Shown in pieces: positions 1 through 5,777 of a stretch of DNA of 5,815 nt; the first letter of the stretch is position 1, and each line of letters begins with the position of its first letter. Under the pieces are notes generated by a model. That model was not told where the DNA came from. It made no database searches and saw only the letters and a program-made list of their open reading frames with translations. The stretch is from assembly GCA_021735285.1 (NCBI GenBank), contig JAIPHI010000165.1, positions 1 to 5,815 on the forward strand, read 5' to 3'. The position numbers and the translations under genes were made by a program. This DNA comes from Fidelibacterota bacterium. GTDB taxonomy: Bacteria > Fidelibacterota > UBA2242 > JAFGTP01.

Positions 1-22
1 ATTCTTGCTTGTCAAATGACAT
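1..22 (-). CDS. start of an unidentified protein gene, cut by the window edge
   Basis: An ATG at 22-20 on the bottom strand opens a frame reading MSFDKQE before the window ends. An AGGAG (33-29) lies six bases before the ATG, which is what makes this a credible start. It begins 57 bases after the anti-sigma stop codon in the same direction, and I see no clear terminator in between, so it may be the third gene of the sigma/anti-sigma operon. Seven residues are too few to assign a family. Confidence 0.5.
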
Positions 23-79
23 GTAAATCTCCTTTTTGTTAGTATCTACTTAAATAATTATAAAGAAGGTTTACACACT

Positions 80-595
80 TTATTTCACAAACCCTTTTAT
101 TTTGGATTGTATAATAACCCAATCTAGTATTTTAAAAATAATCAGATCTAATAGGAAAATCCCTATTACATCAATATTATCACTTAGTATCTGAATCGAA
201 TCAAAAGAAAAATATATAGAATGTACTATCGAAAGGGTAATAGAATATAATTTACCAAAAAATGCAAAATTTATATTACCATTATATAATAGTAGCCCTA
301 TAAGAATAATCACAGGAATTAAAATCATTCCTATGCTAATTATTTCAATAAATGAGGACTTATTTTCAGTATATAAATCAGGTAAATTGGTTGTAACTCG
401 TTTTGTAAAATTATCATCTGGTTCATATGTTTTAACTTTATTGAGATATGAAAAAACTATTTGACATTGTTGGACTTCAGTATGACATTTTTCACATTGA
501 CTCAGATGTTCTTCAACACTTATAATTTTTTGTTCACTAATATCTCCATTGATATAAGCATCGATTTCTTCAATGGATAAATGCTTTATAGCCAT
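80..595 (-). CDS. membrane-anchored anti-sigma factor with zinc-finger (zf-HC2/ZAS) domain
   Basis: A 171-residue protein predicted to bind and hold the ECF sigma factor encoded just upstream. The N-terminal cytoplasmic part carries the ZAS signature H30-x3-C34-x2-C37 (HLSQCEKC), the zinc-binding motif of zf-HC2 anti-sigma domains. Hydrophobic segments follow at about residues 82-104 and 142-162, with a weaker one near 110-130, so the protein probably sits in the inner membrane with its sigma-binding head in the cytoplasm. The ATG overlaps the end of the sigma gene by 10 bases, and GAGGAAG lies about five bases before it. This fixes the start and indicates translational coupling, as is usual for sigma/anti-sigma pairs. 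No extracytoplasmic sensor domain is recognisable, so the signal is unknown. The residues are seen directly; partner choice is inferred from adjacency. Confidence 0.88.
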   Translation of the reverse strand: MAIKHLSIEEIDAYINGDISEQKIISVEEHLSQCEKCHTEVQQCQIVFSYLNKVKTYEPDDNFTKRVTTNLPDLYTENKSSFIEIISIGMILIPVIILIGLLLYNGNINFAFFGKLYSITLSIVHSIYFSFDSIQILSDNIDVIGIFLLDLIIFKILDWVIIQSKIKGFVK

Positions 596-1143
596 AGGTC
601 TTCCTCTTTATACTTTTCTAATATTTTCTTTTTTAACTTCTTCCTAGATCTGAATAAAATTACTTTTACATTTGATAAAGACAAACCCAGTATTTTTGAT
701 ATTTCTTTGTAACTCAAACCATCCATATAGAATAGGAGGGTAACTGTACGATATTTTTGGGGTAACTTTTGCAGAGTCTCTTTCATTATTTCGGAAATTT
801 TTCTGGTATTGGAATCAGTATCGGACTTATATCCACCATATTCAATTTCCTTCAGATCTATATTATCATTGACTGTTATTCTTTTCTTTTTACAATAATT
901 AATACAGGTATTGTATGATATTCTTCCAATCCAGGTCGATAGTTTACTTTTGAAATTAAATGAAGAAAGATTTACATACACTTTTAAAAATATTTCCTGA
1001 CATAGATCTTCCCCATCTTTACGATTATTCACATAGCTATATACTATATGAGCAACAAGACGCTTATAATTATCAACAAGCTCACTGAAGCTATTTTTAT
1101 CACCATTTATTATCTTGTCTATCAGAATTTTATCATTTTTCAT
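586..1143 (-). CDS. ECF (group 4) RNA polymerase sigma-70 family sigma factor
   Basis: A 185-residue sigma factor that directs RNA polymerase to a small set of promoters. Region 2 spans about residues 16-88: the polymerase-binding stretch DGEDLCQEIFLKVYVNL is at 43-59 and the -10-recognition helix (STWIGRISYNTCINYCKKKR) at 69-88. A poorly conserved linker (89-118) precedes region 4 (about 120-175), whose helix-turn-helix YKEISKILGLSLSNVKVILF (145-164) reads the -35 box. There is no region 1 or 3, as expected for ECF factors. The frame stays open upstream to an ATG at 1233, but that extension is hydrophobic and unlike sigma factors. ATG 1143 has GAGGAG four bases before it, while ATG 1155 has no such site, so I start at 1143. 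Two promoter-like sites upstream match the ECF pattern, suggesting autoregulation. Confidence 0.92.
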   Translation of the reverse strand: MKNDKILIDKIINGDKNSFSELVDNYKRLVAHIVYSYVNNRKDGEDLCQEIFLKVYVNLSSFNFKSKLSTWIGRISYNTCINYCKKKRITVNDNIDLKEIEYGGYKSDTDSNTRKISEIMKETLQKLPQKYRTVTLLFYMDGLSYKEISKILGLSLSNVKVILFRSRKKLKKKILEKYKEEDLWL

Positions 1144-1159
1144 ACGACTCCTCATTATA

Positions 1160-1188
1160 TAAGACAAGACTTTGTAAAAAATGTTACG
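1160..1188 (-). promoter_or_regulatory. putative ECF-type promoter P1 for the sigma operon
   Basis: On the bottom strand, CGTAACA (1188-1182) is followed after 14 bases by TTGTCTTA (1167-1160). The AAC core of the -35 and a GT-containing -10 fit the general ECF promoter style. The implied transcript start, about 1154, leaves only about 11 bases before the sigma ATG at 1143, just enough for the SD. This promoter would therefore exclude the upstream ATG codons. Confidence 0.45.
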
Positions 1189-1190
1189 AA

Positions 1191-1219
1191 TAATACAAAA
1201 ATTTATGAAAAATGTTGCG
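1191..1219 (-). promoter_or_regulatory. putative ECF-type promoter P2 for the sigma operon
   Basis: On the bottom strand, CGCAACA (1219-1213), then 14 bases, then TTGTATTA (1198-1191). It is a near-copy of P1 placed 31 bp further upstream: the 14 bases 1208-1221 match 1177-1190 at 13 positions. It would give a 5' leader of about 40 bases, a more comfortable length than P1 allows. Confidence 0.45.
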
Positions 1220-1225
1220 AAAGTC

Positions 1226-1254
1226 TGTAACAAATACTGAAACTTATTGTCTAT
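1226..1254 (+). promoter_or_regulatory. putative ECF-type promoter for the divergent membrane-protein gene
   Basis: TGTAACA (1226-1232), 14 bases, then TTGTCTAT (1247-1254) on the top strand. The two boxes and the spacing match the two bottom-strand sites in the same gap, which is why I think the neighbouring sigma factor reads it. The leader to the ATG at 1336 would be about 75 bases. A housekeeping-like alternative (TTGCTT 1266-1271, 15 bases, TATAAA 1287-1292) is also present but its spacing is short. Confidence 0.45.
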
Positions 1255-1335
1255 TTCTATGAGCGTTGCTTTTTTCTGGAAGAAAGTATAAATAATTTTA
1301 TGAGAAATTAAAAAATATTAAAAAAGGAGAAAAAA

Positions 1336-1674
1336 ATGAATAGTGATTTAGGAACTATTGCCATTGTACTGATAATATTTGGTTCAATAGTTATTACAAT
1401 AAGGCTTTTGCTTCAAGGAAGACTCTGGAAAAAACTTATCGAGAATAATATGGTGAATGAGAATATGGATCTTCCGAACCTGGAGTCATTTGATAATTAT
1501 AAACTTTCGTGGTTAAAATGGGGTATAGTTATTATTGCTTTTAGTCTATCTCTTATTATAATCAATGTTATCCCCGCAGAGTTGTCAGATGTATTAAAAA
1601 TAGGTATTTCCGGTATTTTTATCGGGATTGCCTTTATTATATCCTATTTTATTTCTGTTAATAGTAACACATAA
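1336..1674 (+). CDS. small three-helix membrane protein, DUF6249-like
   Basis: A 112-residue protein with three predicted membrane helices: about residues 6-26, 59-79 and 87-107. A basic stretch follows helix 1 (R23, R29, K32, K33), then an acidic polar linker (36-55). This layout, with one N-terminal helix, an R-x5-R-x2-KKLIE segment and a C-terminal helix pair rich in G and I, resembles DUF6249 proteins, which in my recollection are often found next to ECF sigma genes. The start is supported by AAAGGAG six bases before the ATG. The gene is divergent from the sigma operon and has its own ECF-like promoter, so it is a plausible regulon member, perhaps acting in envelope stress or signal sensing. 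That role is inference; no enzymatic motif is visible. Confidence 0.72.
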   Translation: MNSDLGTIAIVLIIFGSIVITIRLLLQGRLWKKLIENNMVNENMDLPNLESFDNYKLSWLKWGIVIIAFSLSLIIINVIPAELSDVLKIGISGIFIGIAFIISYFISVNSNT

Positions 1675-1751
1675 AGATATAAGCCAGATTAAAAGTAGCA
1701 TATAAAATTATTTTATTAGGATCCAATGTAAAAATCGTATTTATCTGAAGA

Positions 1752-1792
1752 TTTGCCATAACTATCGAATAGACAGGGCCCTGCATAGCAAA
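1752..1792. repeat. imperfect inverted repeat enclosing a GC-rich palindrome
   Basis: TTTGCCAT (1752-1759) and ATAGCAAA (1785-1792) are complementary except for one position. Between them lies the perfect 10-base palindrome CAGGGCCCTG (1774-1783), the most GC-rich spot in the gap between the membrane-protein and hydrolase genes. It could be an operator or a weak transcript-end structure, but no T-run follows. Confidence 0.3.
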
Positions 1793-1851
1793 ATTATTGA
1801 GAGCTATATTCAATATAAAATATTAAATTAATTAATTCAGGAGCAATAAAG

Positions 1852-3219
1852 ATGTGTAATAATAGTCGATTACTAATATTTATAATTATCTTCCTAATTA
1901 GCACAATATCATCAACTTGCAGTACTAAAAGTAATTCTGCAATAAAGAGAGAAGTAGAACAATATTTAAGTTCTTATACAAATATGGATCTATTTAGTGG
2001 ATCTGTTCTCGTTGCCCGGGATGGAGAAATAATAATCAATAAAGGCTATGGAATGTCAAATTATGAATATGATATTCCAAATGGTTCCCATACTAAATTC
2101 AGAATTGCCTCCATTACAAAAACCTTCACTGCAATGGCAATCATGATGCTTGAAAAACAGAACAGACTCAGTACAAATGATTATTTAAGTGAATATCTTC
2201 CTGATTATCCTAATGGTGATATAATCAAAATAATGCACCTACTCACCCATTCATCCGGAATTCCTGATCATACGAAATTATCGAGTTTTTACCGAGAAAG
2301 AAGAGTTTATCAAACAGATATTATTAATATAATTAATGAATTTAAAGATATGCCATTAGAATTTTCTCCTGGTAAAAAATTCAGCTATAGCAATTCAGGA
2401 TATATTTTATTGGGATATATTATAGAAAAGGTTACTGGCGAAAGTTATGAAGATTATCTCGTGCAAAATATATTAAAGCCTTTAAAAATGGATAATACTG
2501 GTTTTGAATATAAAGGTGAAATTATTGATTCACTCGCTTATGGTTATGAATTAAATAATAACAAACTTGTCAAAGCAGATTATCGAATTATGTCCAATGC
2601 CCATGCATCAGGTGCATTATACTCGACAATAGAAGATCTTTATCTCTGGGATCGTGTCTTATATAGTGAAAATTTAATTGCAAAATCAGCATTGGATAGA
2701 ATGTTCACTCCTTATAACGATAATTATGGAATTGGTTGGGGAATTGTAGATCTATTTAATCGTAAAATGGTAGGACATAATGGAGAGATAGAAGGATTTA
2801 GAACAAATATCTCACGGTTTATCAATGATAATGTTTGTATAATTATTCTAAGTAATAATGGTGCAACTTCAATTGGTAAAATAAGCATAGATTTAGCAGC
2901 AATTGTCTTTGATGAGGAATATCCTATTCCAGGACAAAAACAAATAGTAAAAATAGCCCCAAATATTTTAGATGATTATGTTGGCAAATATGAACTCAAA
3001 CCACATTTCTTTCTTACAATAACCAGTAATGAAAACCGGTTATATTGTCAGCCTACTGGACAAGATAAACTTGAGATCCATCCCGAATCTGAAACAGACT
3101 TCTTCCTAACTGAAGCAGATGTTCGTATATCATTTATTCGAGATAAAAACGATAGAGTTGTAAAATTACTTTTTAAACAAGGTGAAAATGAAATATATGC
3201 AAAGAAAATTTTTAAATAA
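1852..3219 (+). CDS. serine hydrolase, beta-lactamase class C / penicillin-binding-protein family, with DUF3471-like C-terminal domain
   Basis: A 455-residue exported hydrolase. Residues 1-23 form a signal peptide (hydrophobic 7-19). C23 after SST could be a loose lipobox, but it lacks the usual leucine at -3. The catalytic domain (about 35-355) has the three family motifs: S87-I-T-K90 (nucleophile and base), Y179-S-N181, and H309-N-G311 in place of KTG. The conserved LLTHSSGIPD is at 130-139. Residues 372-455 (starting DDYVGKYELKP) form a beta-rich tail like DUF3471. Family members act as D-amino acid peptidases, esterases or amidases; the substrate cannot be read here, and true beta-lactamase activity is not implied. 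CAGGAG lies eight bases before the ATG. It sits 177 bases after the membrane-protein gene and shows no ECF-like promoter, so it is probably a separate unit. Confidence 0.9.
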   Translation: MCNNSRLLIFIIIFLISTISSTCSTKSNSAIKREVEQYLSSYTNMDLFSGSVLVARDGEIIINKGYGMSNYEYDIPNGSHTKFRIASITKTFTAMAIMMLEKQNRLSTNDYLSEYLPDYPNGDIIKIMHLLTHSSGIPDHTKLSSFYRERRVYQTDIINIINEFKDMPLEFSPGKKFSYSNSGYILLGYIIEKVTGESYEDYLVQNILKPLKMDNTGFEYKGEIIDSLAYGYELNNNKLVKADYRIMSNAHASGALYSTIEDLYLWDRVLYSENLIAKSALDRMFTPYNDNYGIGWGIVDLFNRKMVGHNGEIEGFRTNISRFINDNVCIIILSNNGATSIGKISIDLAAIVFDEEYPIPGQKQIVKIAPNILDDYVGKYELKPHFFLTITSNENRLYCQPTGQDKLEIHPESETDFFLTEADVRISFIRDKNDRVVKLLFKQGENEIYAKKIFK

Positions 3220-3375
3220 GAATTGTTTATTAAGATACCAAGTAAAAGAGCGAAGGAGCCAAAAATATTTATCTCACTATTTCAAATTTTATAAAAGGGC
3301 TAGAAATAAATTATACTTAACAGGGTCATAGTGTTTGTTTACTTCACTCAAATAATAAAAAAATATAAATTTATA

Positions 3376-3417
3376 CGGAAATATTACTATTAATGTAAGT
3401 ATATATGCTAATTTCCG
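3376..3417. repeat. weak inverted repeat in the gap between converging genes
   Basis: CGGAAAT (3376-3382) and ATTTCCG (3411-3417) form a perfect 7-bp stem around a 28-base AT-rich loop. It lies between the hydrolase stop (3219) and the antitoxin-like gene (ending 3482), which converge. On the bottom strand a T-rich stretch follows about 15 bases later, too far for a classic terminator. I see no gene in 3220-3468. Confidence 0.25.
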
Positions 3418-3468
3418 AGTCTTATAGTTACATGATTAGTAAAACCTACTGCTTCCAGTTTTCTATTT

Positions 3469-3489
3469 TTAATCCAGGACTCTATCCAT
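3469..3489 (-). pseudogene. possible six-codon stub of a lost PIN-type toxin gene
   Basis: An ATG at 3489-3487 overlaps the stop region of the antitoxin-like gene (ATGGATAG spans both) and reads MDRVLD before a TAA at 3471-3469. PIN-domain toxins commonly begin M-x-R-x-L-x-D-T-N-x, and overlapping stop/start codons are typical of toxin-antitoxin pairs, so this could be the remaining start of a deleted toxin. Six residues cannot prove it. No PIN continuation is seen in any bottom-strand frame down to 3220. Confidence 0.2.
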
Positions 3490-3718
3490 CAAATCTTCTT
3501 CGGTTTCTTTGCCGGTTTGGAATTAAATTTTCAGTCAAATCTTTTAAAACGGTATCATCAATATTTTTCCAGGCACCTGCATAGGATAAATTTTGAGACT
3601 TTTTGTGAGGGCGTTTATCAATATGAGATAGGAACTCTTCTATTTCATTTAATTTATCAGAATGGATCTGATAAATTTTTCTTAATATTCGTTGTCTTTT
3701 TTGTGTATCGGTAGCCAT
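3482..3718 (-). CDS. small antitoxin-like protein (VapB/DUF2281-style), apparently without a toxin
   Basis: A 78-residue basic protein. The N-terminal half (about 5-30, KRQRILRKIYQIHSDKLNEI) is helical and resembles the segment of DUF2281/VapB-like antitoxins that starts with a charged helix and runs into an EIEEFL-type helix. The C-terminal part SYAGAWKNIDDTVLKDLTEN followed by arginine-rich NRQRNRRRF looks like the toxin-binding tail of such proteins (pattern AGxWKDxDD...L...R). I start at ATG 3718, with GAGAGG 11 bases before it; the frame is open back to 3787 but would then overlap the exonuclease gene by 37 bases and add unrelated residues. It lies 32 bases after the exonuclease stop, so both may share a transcript. 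No toxin gene follows. The assignment rests on pattern memory and may be wrong; a small DNA-binding protein is the alternative. Confidence 0.6.
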   Translation of the reverse strand: MATDTQKRQRILRKIYQIHSDKLNEIEEFLSHIDKRPHKKSQNLSYAGAWKNIDDTVLKDLTENLIPNRQRNRRRFDG

Positions 3719-3750
3719 TTCTATAATAGCCTCTCTATATTTTGGAAGAC

Positions 3751-4320
3751 TTATATCACACCAATCTTTTTCATCTCCCAAAAACATTTTTCGGTAGCAT
3801 CGATATCCACAGAGGCATCGTGGGCTTCTTTGAATTTTTTATCGAATAATTTGGTATGTAGTTCTGTTAAATTGGGCCATTTATAGCCATATTTGCCGGG
3901 AAGTTTACAGTAATTTGTAGCTGATTTCATTGTGCAAATTTTCTTTTTACGTGGCAAAGAATTATTGAAATCCTTTCTTAATAATTCAGCACCGATGATT
4001 TTCAGATCAAAACTAATATTATGAGCCACCAGGTAATCGGTTTTTGTAACAAGGGCATTGAATTCTCTTAATACGGTCTCAAGGTCTGCGCCTTTCCTAT
4101 TTGCCTTGTCAGTGGTAATTCCGTGTACTTTTGTTGCGTCCTTTGGAATTTTAAAGCCTTCAGGTTTGATGATATAGTCCTGCTGTTCGATCCTGTTGCC
4201 CTTTTTATCACCCAAGACCCAGGCGATTTGGACCATTCGAGGCCAGTTATCAAGGTCTGTTACAGGAGCCTTCCAATTTTTTGGGAAACCGGTTGTTTCT
4301 GTATCAAAAAATAAATACAT
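3751..4320 (-). CDS. DEDDh 3'-5' exonuclease, DnaQ/RNase T-like
   Basis: A 189-residue stand-alone exonuclease of the DnaQ-like superfamily, which removes nucleotides from 3' ends using two metal ions. All motifs are present: ExoI D6-T-E8 in FFDTETTGFP, ExoII H100-N-x2-F-D105 (AHNISFDLKIIG), and ExoIII H167-x4-D172 (AHDASVD). The five acidic/histidine positions make it DEDDh type. The phrase WPRMVQIAW (26-34) is typical of short, polymerase-free members; there is no polymerase or BRCT domain. AAAGGA sits about six bases before the ATG. The protein ends naturally at FWEMKKIGVI, so the overlap with a longer upstream version of the next frame is not a frameshift. Cytoplasmic repair or RNA trimming is likely; the substrate cannot be told from sequence. 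Confidence 0.9.
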   Translation of the reverse strand: MYLFFDTETTGFPKNWKAPVTDLDNWPRMVQIAWVLGDKKGNRIEQQDYIIKPEGFKIPKDATKVHGITTDKANRKGADLETVLREFNALVTKTDYLVAHNISFDLKIIGAELLRKDFNNSLPRKKKICTMKSATNYCKLPGKYGYKWPNLTELHTKLFDKKFKEAHDASVDIDATEKCFWEMKKIGVI

Positions 4321-4361
4321 AGATATTCCTTTTATTTTATGGGCCGTAATGTTTGCATCTC

Positions 4362-4393
4362 ATTATAATACTAAATTATTATCTAATTATCAA
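4362..4393 (-). promoter_or_regulatory. possible promoter of the exonuclease gene
   Basis: On the bottom strand a perfect TATAAT (4367-4362) lies 41 bases before the exonuclease ATG, with TTGATA at 4393-4388. The 20-base spacer is longer than the usual 17, so only the -10 box is convincing, and AT richness makes chance matches easy. Confidence 0.25.
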
Positions 4394-4423
4394 CTCAAAT
4401 AAAATTGAAAGAATTAAATGATA

Positions 4424-4453
4424 GGAAACCGGAAACAGGAGACGGGAAACCGG
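4424..4453. repeat. heptanucleotide tandem repeat, about 4 copies of GGRRACN
   Basis: Consecutive 7-base units read GGAAACC, GGAAACA, GGAGACG, GGAAACC, then GG. It is purine-rich and much more GC-rich than the surrounding AT-rich gap. It lies between the exonuclease gene and the IS110 element, about 25 bases before the proposed RNA structure. Intergenic heptamer repeats of this general kind are known in some bacteria (for example the STRR repeats of cyanobacteria); function is unknown. Confidence 0.7.
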
Positions 4454-4478
4454 ATTTGGTGGATTTATATTTTTTTCT

Positions 4479-4674
4479 GGCCTGATAATAATTTCCGTTA
4501 AGAAAATTTAACTGTGGAACGTTAAGAAGCCATTTATTGTTTATTCGAAAATTTGATATACAGAAGGTAAATTTTTCAAATCCTATCTATAATTAAATAA
4601 GCGAAGCAAATAATAAAATAAGTTTAAATGGCTATAGCGGAGCAGTTCAATTTTTAGGAAATTATTATCCAGCC
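4479..4674 (+). ncRNA. candidate bridge RNA region of the IS110 element (long interrupted hairpin)
   Basis: This stretch just before the transposase forms an interrupted hairpin. Arm 1: 4479-4496 with 4657-4674, 16 of 18 positions complementary. Arm 2: 4503-4514 with 4643-4654, 11 of 12. Arm 3: 4528-4536 with 4625-4633, 9 of 9. Between the arms are internal loops (4497-4502 opposite 4655-4656; 4515-4527 opposite 4634-4642). The apical 88 bases contain a small hairpin (4551-4556 with 4576-4581) with a 19-base loop. IS110-group elements are known to encode a structured bridge RNA of roughly this size in the non-coding region before the transposase, with internal loops that pair to target and donor DNA. 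Position, size and loops fit; strand and exact ends are inferred. A MITE-like palindrome is the alternative. Confidence 0.5.
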
Positions 4675-4689
4675 TTTGGTAAATTGAAA

Positions 4690-4768
4690 ATCGGGAGCCC
4701 TTTAAAAAGAGGTTAAACCCTCTTAATATTAAGTGTAACCTATAAATTAAAAAAAGGAGGCTCCCGAT
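4690..4768 (+). promoter_or_regulatory. inverted repeat hiding the transposase SD and start codon
   Basis: ATCGGGAGCC (4690-4699) is the exact reverse complement of GGCTCCCGAT (4759-4768). The right arm covers the last two bases of the AGGAGG SD (4755-4760) and the first two of the ATG (4767-4769). In RNA this 10-bp, GC-rich stem would block ribosome entry. The 59-base loop has competing smaller pairs: AAGAGG (4707-4712) with CCTCTT (4719-4724), GGTTA (4711-4715) with TAACC (4736-4740), and the palindrome CTTAATATTAAG (4722-4733). CCTC (4719-4722) could also pair with GAGG of the SD. Confidence 0.65.
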
Positions 4769-5777
4769 GAATATAATTGGAATTGATGTTCACAAAGAAA
4801 AATGTGAGATATCAAGAATCAACAGAGAAGGACGTGAGGTCGATCATGTAATATTAGATACTTCTCTTCATAAATTAATTTACTATGTCAATCAGGTAAA
4901 GTCAAAAACTAAAAATAAAGTTCATGTAGTTTTTGAAGAAGGTGAGTTAGCAGGATGGTTATACAGAGGCCTAAAACCTCATGTTGAAAAAGTAGTATCT
5001 TCTGACCCCAAAAAAAATGATCTGATTTATAATTATGGTGACAAAACAGATGTAATAGACCCTTTAAAACTGGCTCAACTTTACAGAGGAGATTTTATCA
5101 ATCCAGTTTACCATACAGATGATAAAGAAAGAGCAAAATTTAAAGATATGGTTTACACTTATCATAAAATTACTAAGGATGTTGCCCGGAATAAGAATAG
5201 GTTGAAAAGTTTGTATAGAAGGAACGGAATAATGGTCAAAGGTGATAAAATATATAATTCTAAAAACAGAGCAGAATATTTAACAAAAATTGATAACAAA
5301 GAATGTGCAAAGCTACATTTTGAAATGCTGAAATATGTTTCGGATAAAAAGGATAGATTAAAAAATAGAATTAAAAAGAAAAGCAAAAAGTATTCTGTAA
5401 TTAAGAGACTTAAGACAATACCTGGATTTGGAGATATTACAGCAAGCACTATATTTATAATTATAGACAATCCTTATAGATTTAGCAAAAAATCCAAACT
5501 TTGGACCTATGCCAATATTGGTAGAAGACGAGCACAATCAGGTGATAAAGAGAAAAATAAAAAACAAAATACGGGTAATAGATTATTAAAAAGAATGATA
5601 GGGAATGTATTCGCAAGTGCAATGAAAGGGGATAATAAATTTTCCAGGAAATACATGGAATTATTAAGTGTAAAAGGTAAGGATACAAGAATAGCAAGAA
5701 GGGTAGTATATAGAAAGATACTAACTACTGCTTGGTCAATATGGAAAAATGGTAGTAAATATAACGATGATTATTAA
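4767..5777 (+). CDS. IS110-family transposase (DEDD RuvC-like plus Transposase_20 domains)
   Basis: A 336-residue recombinase that cuts and moves its element without terminal inverted repeats. The N-terminal RuvC-like DEDD domain has D7 (IGIDVHK), E57 (VVFEEG), and D95/D98 in KTDVIDPLKLAQL. A coiled, lysine-rich middle (about 120-210) leads to the helix-hairpin-helix IPGFGDITAS (218-227) and the C-terminal Tnp domain, where QSG provides S258, equivalent to the catalytic serine of IS110 enzymes, followed by NTGNRLLKRMIGNVFASAM (268-286). All expected catalytic residues are present and length is normal, so the gene appears intact. AGGAGG is six bases before the ATG, but the SD and start lie in a 10-bp inverted repeat that should limit translation. 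The enzyme is expected to work with the bridge RNA proposed upstream. Confidence 0.93.
   Translation: MNIIGIDVHKEKCEISRINREGREVDHVILDTSLHKLIYYVNQVKSKTKNKVHVVFEEGELAGWLYRGLKPHVEKVVSSDPKKNDLIYNYGDKTDVIDPLKLAQLYRGDFINPVYHTDDKERAKFKDMVYTYHKITKDVARNKNRLKSLYRRNGIMVKGDKIYNSKNRAEYLTKIDNKECAKLHFEMLKYVSDKKDRLKNRIKKKSKKYSVIKRLKTIPGFGDITASTIFIIIDNPYRFSKKSKLWTYANIGRRRAQSGDKEKNKKQNTGNRLLKRMIGNVFASAMKGDNKFSRKYMELLSVKGKDTRIARRVVYRKILTTAWSIWKNGSKYNDDY

Noticed and set aside
1144..1233. Longer N-terminus for the sigma factor, starting at ATG 1233 or ATG 1155
   Set aside because: The added residues are hydrophobic and not sigma-like, no SD precedes either ATG, and both proposed promoters lie inside or downstream of the 1233 start. 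ATG 1143 has GAGGAG.
3719..3787. Antitoxin-like frame extended to ATG 3787, or a frameshifted fusion with the exonuclease
   Set aside because: The exonuclease has all motifs and a natural end at residue 189, so nothing is missing that a frameshift would restore. The extra 23 residues do not resemble antitoxins.
3517..3886. Top-strand open frames opposite the antitoxin and exonuclease genes
   Set aside because: They lie antisense to better-supported genes, have no SD and give no recognisable protein pattern.
4424..4453. CRISPR-like array
   Set aside because: Units are only 7 bases and contiguous, with no spacers and no cas genes nearby.
5162..5697. Bottom-strand open frames inside the transposase gene
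   Set aside because: They are hydrophobic translations of the complement of a lysine-rich gene, with no start signals; the top-strand transposase explains the region.
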